From: Marinilabiliales bacterium
Lineage (GTDB): Bacteria > Bacteroidota > Bacteroidia > Bacteroidales > BM523
Direction of reading: 5' to 3'
DNA: 20,326 bases
NCBI GenBank assembly: GCA_002869425.1
Contig: PKSZ01000396.1
Span: 1 to 20,326 of the forward strand
The stretch's first letter is position 1. Every line of letters starts with the position of its first letter. Below, in pieces: positions 16,405 through 20,326 of this stretch. Below the pieces are notes generated by a model. That model searched no databases. It was given only the letters and a program-made list of their open reading frames with translations, and had not been told where the DNA came from. The position numbers were made by a program, and so were the translations under genes.

Positions 16405-17642
16405 TTTTGTAACTTTTTAAATTCCTGAAAAAATCCGGGAAAAGACTTTGACACACATTCCGGATTGATAATTTCCACAGGGCCATCTGCATTAATTGCA
16501 GCCAAAGCACCTGCCATTGCTATTCTGTGATCGTTATGAGAATTGATAATGCCTCCGCAAATTTTTCCTCCTTTTATAATCATTCTATCCTGATCTAGCT
16601 TAATATTCATTCCAAGTTTTGAAAATTCATCCTGTATAACTACTGCCCTGTTGCTTTCTTTATTGTATAACCTGCCAACACCAGCAATGGTAGATGTTCC
16701 ATTTGCATTTGCAGCCAATACAGCTAATACCGGAAACAAATCAGGACAATGGGTAGCATCAAACTGAAAAGCGCTTATTTTTGACCTTTCAAAGCAAACT
16801 TCCTCTGTAGTAATTTTGGCTTTTATTCCTGCACTGCATATAAGATCAAGAACATGCCTATCGGCCTGTAAGGATTTAATTTTCAACCCCTTAATACCTA
16901 CGATTCCTCCAAGGGCGCCAGCAGCAAGCATAACAGCAGCTGAACTCCAGTCGGATTCACAATGATAGCATAATGAGTTATATCGTTGGTTTCCCTGTAC
17001 TGTAAATATATTTTGTTCTCGAATAATATTCACGCCAAAATCATTCAAGACCTGAATGGTCATTTTTAAGTATGGTTCACTAACCAGCCTATCCACCTCA
17101 ATAACAGATTTATCTTTCAGCAATGGCAAAGCCATGAGTAAGCCTGAAAGAAACTGTGAACTATTACCCAATTCAATAGCATAAGAGCCTGGCAAAATGG
17201 GTCCAGTGACTTTAAAAGGCAATCTATCATTACTTGATTCTACTGCGACACCCATAGTCTTTAGTCCTTTTTCCATTGCTTTCATATCTCTGGCTAAAAG
17301 GCTGCCATATCCATTGATTATTAATGGCTTATGAAACAATGACAATAAAGGTGTAAACATTCGTGCAGCAAGACCTGATTCACCCATATCCACCTTCGGA
17401 TTATACTGAATTCCATTCGACCTTACCAGGATCTTGCCATCCAACAGATCAACAGAAACACCCAATGAACGCACCAAATCAATAACAGAATAAACATCTT
17501 CCGAAAATCCAGAGGCTACAATCTCTGTTTCTCCTTTGGAAAGCATTGCAGCACAAAGCGCTCTTTGCATAAAACTCTTAGATGCAGGAACATTGGCGTA
17601 TCCTTCAACACATGCGGGTAATATTATTATGGAATTAGTCAT
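16401..17642 (-). CDS. aroA: 3-phosphoshikimate 1-carboxyvinyltransferase (EPSP synthase)
   Basis: The chosen start is the ATG at 17642, giving 413 residues. The frame is open further upstream to 17738, but those residues lie inside aroD and do not resemble AroA. The enzyme joins PEP to shikimate-3-phosphate. Motifs are PASKSFMQRAL (Lys22, Arg27), GNSSQFLSGLLMALPL around 152-167, DWSSAAVMLAAGAL, HCPDLFPVLAVLAANA, YNKESNRA and SHNDHRIAMAGALAA. The glycine-rich PEP-site loop, NxGTxxR in enterobacterial enzymes, reads GESGLAARMF (87-96) with Arg94 kept. KESNR replaces the common KESDR. Both look lineage-typical from memory. The start overlaps the aroD stop by eight bases and the stop overlaps the aroC start by four. 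Confidence 0.94.
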   Translation of the reverse strand: MTNSIIILPACVEGYANVPASKSFMQRALCAAMLSKGETEIVASGFSEDVYSVIDLVRSLGVSVDLLDGKILVRSNGIQYNPKVDMGESGLAARMFTPLLSLFHKPLIINGYGSLLARDMKAMEKGLKTMGVAVESSNDRLPFKVTGPILPGSYAIELGNSSQFLSGLLMALPLLKDKSVIEVDRLVSEPYLKMTIQVLNDFGVNIIREQNIFTVQGNQRYNSLCYHCESDWSSAAVMLAAGALGGIVGIKGLKIKSLQADRHVLDLICSAGIKAKITTEEVCFERSKISAFQFDATHCPDLFPVLAVLAANANGTSTIAGVGRLYNKESNRAVVIQDEFSKLGMNIKLDQDRMIIKGGKICGGIINSHNDHRIAMAGALAAINADGPVEIINPECVSKSFPGFFQEFKKLQK

Positions 17643-18270
17643 TGAGTAAGATCTGCAATTTTTCCATTTTGCTTTTAGAGAACTGACCATCAGCAGTAGC
17701 TTCACATTCATCAGGATACACGTAGGTAAACGGAGCATACTTAAGCGATATCAAGCGCGTATAACGTCCAAGTTTTCCCATTCCTAAAATTATCCTATTC
17801 CTGGTATTCTCATATAATTTGATCAGGCGTAAATTATCCTTATCGTTATTTACAAAACAAGCAAGCTTGATATAATCAGGAGTCCAGGACTCCATCTTTG
17901 TAATAAGACGCATTAAAACACTATCTGCAGGTGTCTCTGTAAAAGAATGAAAAGAAGCAATAAGTTTTATATCCTTTCCTATAATTTCATTTTTCAGCTC
18001 TACAAATAACTCCTGATCCGTCTCAATATCCAAATCTACATATTTAACTCCCCATTGAATGGCTTTCAGCAAACGATCCAATCGTTCAGACTCAGGATGT
18101 TTTCCATGCCTGAAACAAGCTATTATTTCCCCTGACACGCACAATTGTTTTAATTGTTCATCTTCCAGAGATAAGCTATCCAAGCGCAGCTCGCACAAAT
18201 CAGAAGTCTTTATTAATTCCAGACAATGATCATAAGATGTATTTTGTATACTAACACACAATCTGCTCAT
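17635..18270 (-). CDS. aroD: 3-dehydroquinate dehydratase, type I
   Basis: This is a 211-residue class I dehydroquinase, the Schiff-base enzyme that makes 3-dehydroshikimate. Substrate-binding ELRLD (28-32), general-base His108 in ASFHSF, Schiff-base Lys135 in DYIKLA, GMGKLGRYTRL (163-173, Met/Gly/Arg) and the closing ATADGQFS loop (191-198) are all present. The protein is about 40 residues shorter than E. coli AroD, mainly in peripheral helices. The gene starts at 18270 inside the end of aroB (20-bp overlap) and ends inside the aroA start, so it is firmly embedded in the operon. Confidence 0.92.
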   Translation of the reverse strand: MSRLCVSIQNTSYDHCLELIKTSDLCELRLDSLSLEDEQLKQLCVSGEIIACFRHGKHPESERLDRLLKAIQWGVKYVDLDIETDQELFVELKNEIIGKDIKLIASFHSFTETPADSVLMRLITKMESWTPDYIKLACFVNNDKDNLRLIKLYENTRNRIILGMGKLGRYTRLISLKYAPFTYVYPDECEATADGQFSKSKMEKLQILLND

Positions 18271-19279
18271 ACGCTTTCAATTGTTCAAAACTTAACCTTT
18301 GGGTAACTGCGTTTCCAACTCTATCTATCAAGACAAAATGGATACTATCCGAATCCCTTTTTTTGTCTCTGGTCACTGCGCGCATCAAATCAGAATATTT
18401 GGCTGCACAATCTATTGGCAAATCATATGACTTCTGCAGGTTTGTAATATTCTCAAATTCTTTATGATCGAGCATGCCCAAATCAACTGAAATCTTTAAA
18501 GCTATGTGCATCCCCACACTTACAGCTTCACCATGATTATATTCTGATGTGCTTTCAATGGCATGGCCAAAAGTATGGCCAAAATTTAGAATCCTTCTTA
18601 GACCTCTTTCCTTTTCATAAGCATTTACAACCACTGACTTTAACCGAATGGCTTCATAAATTACCTTTTCCAATATATTTGCATTCAACTGGAAAATCTT
18701 ATCCCGATTGTTTTTAAGGAACGAAAACAAATTTTCATCAGAAACCAAAGCAATTTTTAGAACTTCTGCCAAGCCGCACTTCAATTCCCTTTTGGGCAAT
18801 GTTTTCATAAAATCAGGATGACAAACCACAAATTCTGGTTGATTTATGGTGCCAACAAGGTTCTTATATCCAGAAAAATTAATTCCATTCTTTCCTCCCA
18901 CACTGGCATCCACCTGAGCGAGCAAAGTGGTTGCAATATACCCAAAGCGACATCCTCTCATAAAAACAGAAGCTGTAAAACCTGCAATATCACAAACAAC
19001 ACCACCTCCAAAGCCAAGTATAAAACTCTGTCGATCAGCATCTTTATCCAATAAAAATTGTAAAGTTTTCTGGATTATATCAAAACTCTTTGCATCCTCT
19101 CCTACAGGAAGAACATAGACTTGAAAACCCTCCATTACACCCTTATACAATGCATACACATTTGCATCAGTAAACACAAAGGTCTTCTTCTTATCCAAAG
19201 ATTTCAGCAGGGATAAATAATCTTCACCAATGATTACCCTTGAGTCCATATTACTTCCATGCACAACAATTTCAGCCAT
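18251..19279 (-). CDS. aroB: 3-dehydroquinate synthase
   Basis: This is a 342-residue NAD- and metal-dependent enzyme that converts DAHP to 3-dehydroquinate. Visible elements are GFGGGVVCDIAGF (89-101, NAD site), TTLLAQVDASVGGKNGIN (117-134), NLVGTINQP, and the zinc ligands Glu172 (GLAEVLK), His235 (NFGHTFGHAIES) and His249 (NHGEAVSVG). Length and motifs are normal. The ATG at 19279 lies 71 bp after the trpG stop, the only real gap in the operon. A TACCTTTA read on the minus strand at 19300-19307 could be an internal promoter, one base from consensus. The stop codon overlaps the aroD start by 20 bp. Confidence 0.95.
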   Translation of the reverse strand: MAEIVVHGSNMDSRVIIGEDYLSLLKSLDKKKTFVFTDANVYALYKGVMEGFQVYVLPVGEDAKSFDIIQKTLQFLLDKDADRQSFILGFGGGVVCDIAGFTASVFMRGCRFGYIATTLLAQVDASVGGKNGINFSGYKNLVGTINQPEFVVCHPDFMKTLPKRELKCGLAEVLKIALVSDENLFSFLKNNRDKIFQLNANILEKVIYEAIRLKSVVVNAYEKERGLRRILNFGHTFGHAIESTSEYNHGEAVSVGMHIALKISVDLGMLDHKEFENITNLQKSYDLPIDCAAKYSDLMRAVTRDKKRDSDSIHFVLIDRVGNAVTQRLSFEQLKAYEQIVC

Positions 19280-19299
19280 GATATATCTTTCTGATAGTA

Positions 19300-19307
19300 T
19301 AAAGGTA
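19300..19307 (-). promoter_or_regulatory. Weak candidate internal promoter before aroB
   Basis: TACCTTTA on the minus strand differs from TAnnTTTG at the last base and lies 20 bases before the aroB ATG. No clear -33 box is seen. If real, aroBDAC could be transcribed without passing the trp leader. Confidence 0.28.
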
Positions 19308-19350
19308 CGAAATAAGATTAAAAAACACTGAGAAGAAAAGTTACAGCATC

Positions 19351-19923
19351 TTACATCTGAAACAAAAAATTTGAAATCACTTCACGACCATATTCAGTAA
19401 GTATAGATTCCGGGTGATATTGAACACCACACACTGGCAAATTACTGTATTGAAGTGCCATTATTTCATCATTTTGGTCTTTACAAAGAACGGAAAGCTC
19501 GTTTGGCAAATCTTCCATTGAAACCACCCAGGAGTGATATCTTGCACCTAAAAACCGATGGGGAACTCCGTTAAACAATATGTGACTGGATTCAGGTAAG
19601 TACATTTCATGCGCAACACCATGAAATACCGTATTCAAATTTTTAAGTTTAGCACCAAAAACTTCTGCAATGGCTTGCATTCCTAAACACACACCAAAAA
19701 TTTTATGACTATGATGACACAAACGAATAATCTCTTTCATTCTACCCTCTTCTTCAGGCAAACCAGGACCGGGAGAAAGAAATATCGTATCAAATTCTTT
19801 TATATATGAAATATCTATGGTATCATTTCGATATACCTCTACACGTATATCCACAATAGATTCAATAAGATGAACAAGATTATACGTAAAAGAATCGTAA
19901 TTATCCAATACCAAAATTTTCAT
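19351..19923 (-). CDS. trpG: Glutamine amidotransferase subunit of anthranilate/aminodeoxychorismate synthase
   Basis: The start is the ATG at 19923, giving 190 residues. An in-frame ATG at 19944 would put seven extra codons in the U-tract of the terminator and is rejected. The class I glutaminase motifs are complete: DNYDSFTYNLVH (7-18), SPGPGLPEEEG (50-60), nucleophile Cys79 in GVCLGMQAIAE, RYHSWVV (128-134) and the His170/Glu172 pair in QYHPES. It supplies ammonia from glutamine to TrpE (anthranilate, to tryptophan) or PabB (4-amino-4-deoxychorismate, to folate). Sequence alone does not separate TrpG from PabA. The Trp-codon leader directly upstream argues for TrpG or a shared subunit. No trpE or pabB is in the window. 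It is the first structural gene of the aroBDAC operon. Confidence 0.9.
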   Translation of the reverse strand: MKILVLDNYDSFTYNLVHLIESIVDIRVEVYRNDTIDISYIKEFDTIFLSPGPGLPEEEGRMKEIIRLCHHSHKIFGVCLGMQAIAEVFGAKLKNLNTVFHGVAHEMYLPESSHILFNGVPHRFLGARYHSWVVSMEDLPNELSVLCKDQNDEIMALQYSNLPVCGVQYHPESILTEYGREVISNFLFQM

Positions 19924-19930
19924 CTTGCAA

Positions 19931-19971
19931 TAATAATAAAACAAAACGGCCTATCTTTCGATAAGCCGTTT
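19931..19971 (-). terminator. Attenuator terminator upstream of trpG
   Basis: Read on the minus strand, AAACGGCUUAUC (19971-19960) pairs over twelve positions with GAUAGGCCGUUU (19955-19944), including one U·G pair, and is closed by a GAAA tetraloop (19959-19956). A U-rich tail, UUGUUUUAUUAUUA, follows and ends just before the trpG ATG at 19923. On the plus strand no T-run follows, so the terminator acts on leftward transcription. It lies between the trp leader peptide and trpG. Confidence 0.88.
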
Positions 19972-19998
19972 CAACTTGCTAATTACAATAAAATTTTA

Positions 19999-20028
19999 GC
20001 GTTTCAAAACACATGGCTTTGAGAACGC
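19999..20028 (-). promoter_or_regulatory. Leader hairpin adjoining the Trp codons (pause/alternative hairpin)
   Basis: On the minus strand GCGUUCUCAAA (20028-20018) pairs with UUUGAAACGC (20008-19999) in a 10-bp stem with one bulged C. The 5' arm starts at the last base of the third Trp codon and the 3' arm contains the leader stop codon. The terminator's 5' arm region repeats the sequence UUGAAACG, so the same 5' arm could pair there instead. That would be a possible antiterminator, but this is inference. Confidence 0.6.
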
Positions 20029-20039
20029 CACCACCACAT
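20004..20039 (-). CDS. trpL: Trp leader peptide (11 residues, MWWWRSQSHVF)
   Basis: The minus strand reads ATG, three consecutive TGG codons, CGT TCT CAA AGC CAT GTG TTT, then TGA. Three Trp in eleven residues, directly after the start codon, is the hallmark of a trp leader peptide whose translation senses charged tRNA-Trp. It begins about 33 nt after the predicted transcription start, is followed by a hairpin and then by a strong terminator, and precedes trpG. It is too short for routine gene calling. The gene symbol is used by analogy with E. coli trpL and the sequences are unrelated apart from the Trp codons. Other short frames across the same DNA lack any amino-acid bias that fits the downstream genes. 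Confidence 0.85.
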   Translation of the reverse strand: MWWWRSQSHVF

Positions 20040-20053
20040 TGTTGTGAACAATT

Positions 20054-20069
20054 ATTGTCCGTCGACAAT
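20054..20069. repeat. Inverted repeat at the 5' end of the trp leader RNA
   Basis: ATTGTC (20054-20059) and GACAAT (20064-20069) are exact reverse complements around CGTC. The repeat lies just downstream of the predicted start of the leader transcript. It could be a 5' stabilising hairpin or an operator. No regulator is identified. Confidence 0.5.
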
Positions 20070-20075
20070 GCATTA

Positions 20076-20106
20076 CAAAGATATTATTTTAAAGCAATTA
20101 TTAAAA
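20076..20106 (-). promoter_or_regulatory. Promoter of the trp leader/trpG-aroBDAC operon
   Basis: On the minus strand TATCTTTG (20083-20076) is a perfect TAnnTTTG -7 element, with TTTT (20106-20103) as a weak -33 box across a 19-base spacer. Transcription would start near 20072, giving a 5' untranslated stretch of roughly 33 nt before the leader peptide. Confidence 0.65.
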
Positions 20107-20161
20107 TGTAATAAATGTGTTTTACAAACTATTTGACCAACGGCTGGTTTCTTTATACAAA

Positions 20162-20326
20162 CTACTCAATGATTATTTCATCGATAAATATAAAAGCCTC
20201 TCCCCCAGCACCTAAGTGCCAATCAGGTAATTTCCCGTAATTCTTTGCAAACACCTTCACAAACCTTGCTTCTTTGTCAACATTATCAAATCCCAAATCC
20301 TTACTTATAACATCGTATTCTGTATC
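20162..20326 (-). CDS. C-terminal end of a probable glycoside hydrolase-type protein (5' part beyond window)
   Basis: The minus-strand frame is open from the window edge to a TAG at 20164-20162, giving 54 residues. The stretch RFVKVFAKNYGKLPDWHLGAG followed by GEAFIFIDEIIIE looks like the last beta strands of a galactose-binding-like (F5/8 type C) domain. The KNYGKLPDWHLGAGG pattern is familiar from the tails of Bacteroidota GH20 beta-N-acetylhexosaminidases. The catalytic region is outside the window, so the family call is tentative. The gene reads toward the trp leader, with only a weak 4-bp hairpin near 20137-20149 as a possible end signal. Confidence 0.65.
   Translation of the reverse strand, partial: DTEYDVISKDLGFDNVDKEARFVKVFAKNYGKLPDWHLGAGGEAFIFIDEIIIE

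Noticed and set aside
17643..17738. N-terminal 32-residue extension of aroA
   Set aside because: It lies inside aroD in another frame and has no AroA similarity. The ATG at 17642 gives a normal-length enzyme beginning just before the conserved PASKS region.
19924..19944. Upstream ATG for trpG (seven extra codons)
   Set aside because: These codons lie in the U-rich tail of the attenuator terminator. The MKILVLDNYDSF start at 19923 is the family-typical one.
19944..19971. The same hairpin as a plus-strand terminator
   Set aside because: On the plus strand it is followed by CAACTTGCT with no T-run and no rightward gene precedes it, so only the minus-strand reading makes sense.
19996..20073. 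26-codon minus-strand frame (starts MHCRR, Ile/Val-rich) over the trp leader
   Set aside because: It is out of frame with the ATG-TGG-TGG-TGG leader. Its Ile/Val content does not fit the downstream aromatic genes and its start would fall at the transcription start.
1..20326. CRISPR, tRNA, rRNA, insertion sequence, phage or defence system
   Set aside because: I looked for regular spaced repeats, cloverleaf-like RNA, transposase or integrase motifs and toxin-antitoxin pairs, and found none.

Overview
The window looks like chromosomal DNA from a member of the Bacteroidota, probably a Bacteroidales or Marinilabiliales-like marine or anaerobic lineage. It is AT-rich. Several gene starts are preceded by the Bacteroidota promoter signature TAnnTTTG, and most starts lack a clear Shine-Dalgarno sequence. 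The HemD, AroC, AroA and sigma-70 proteins carry sequence signatures typical of this phylum. There is no tRNA, rRNA, CRISPR array, insertion sequence or phage gene. Apart from one small repeat-like intergenic element, it reads as ordinary core genome.

Positions 1-9382 (+ strand) hold the 3' end of a PurF-like amidophosphoribosyltransferase, a compact amidohydrolase, an M20D peptidase/amidase and a small winged-helix protein. A primary-type sigma-70 paralogue follows, then HemD, a small possible PD-(D/E)XK protein, a secreted protein of unknown function, a membrane-anchored coiled-coil protein and a sodium:solute symporter. From the winged-helix gene onward the spacing is tight. A two-domain universal stress protein (9447-10265) meets a membrane metallophosphoesterase on the minus strand, stop to stop, with one base between them. 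A MATE exporter and tyrS, which has its own promoter and terminator, are divergent from the phosphoesterase.

The right third (14915-19923, minus strand) is an aromatic biosynthesis operon read right to left: trpG/pabA, aroB, aroD, aroA and aroC, then a small single-HKD phospholipase D-like protein. From aroB onward every junction overlaps. The last is a TAATG stop/start overlap.

The most notable element is the leader of that operon (about 19931-20106, minus strand). A promoter of the TAnnTTTG type leads into an 11-codon open reading frame, M-W-W-W-R-S-Q-S-H-V-F. This is followed by a hairpin that begins at the Trp codons and then a 12-bp GAAA-capped terminator with a U-rich tail, which ends just before trpG. 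This is the architecture of a tryptophan transcription attenuator. Here it fronts trpG plus shikimate-pathway genes rather than a trpE-first trp operon. The extreme right edge is the C-terminal 54 residues of a carbohydrate-active-looking protein on the minus strand, which resembles the tail of GH20 hexosaminidases.
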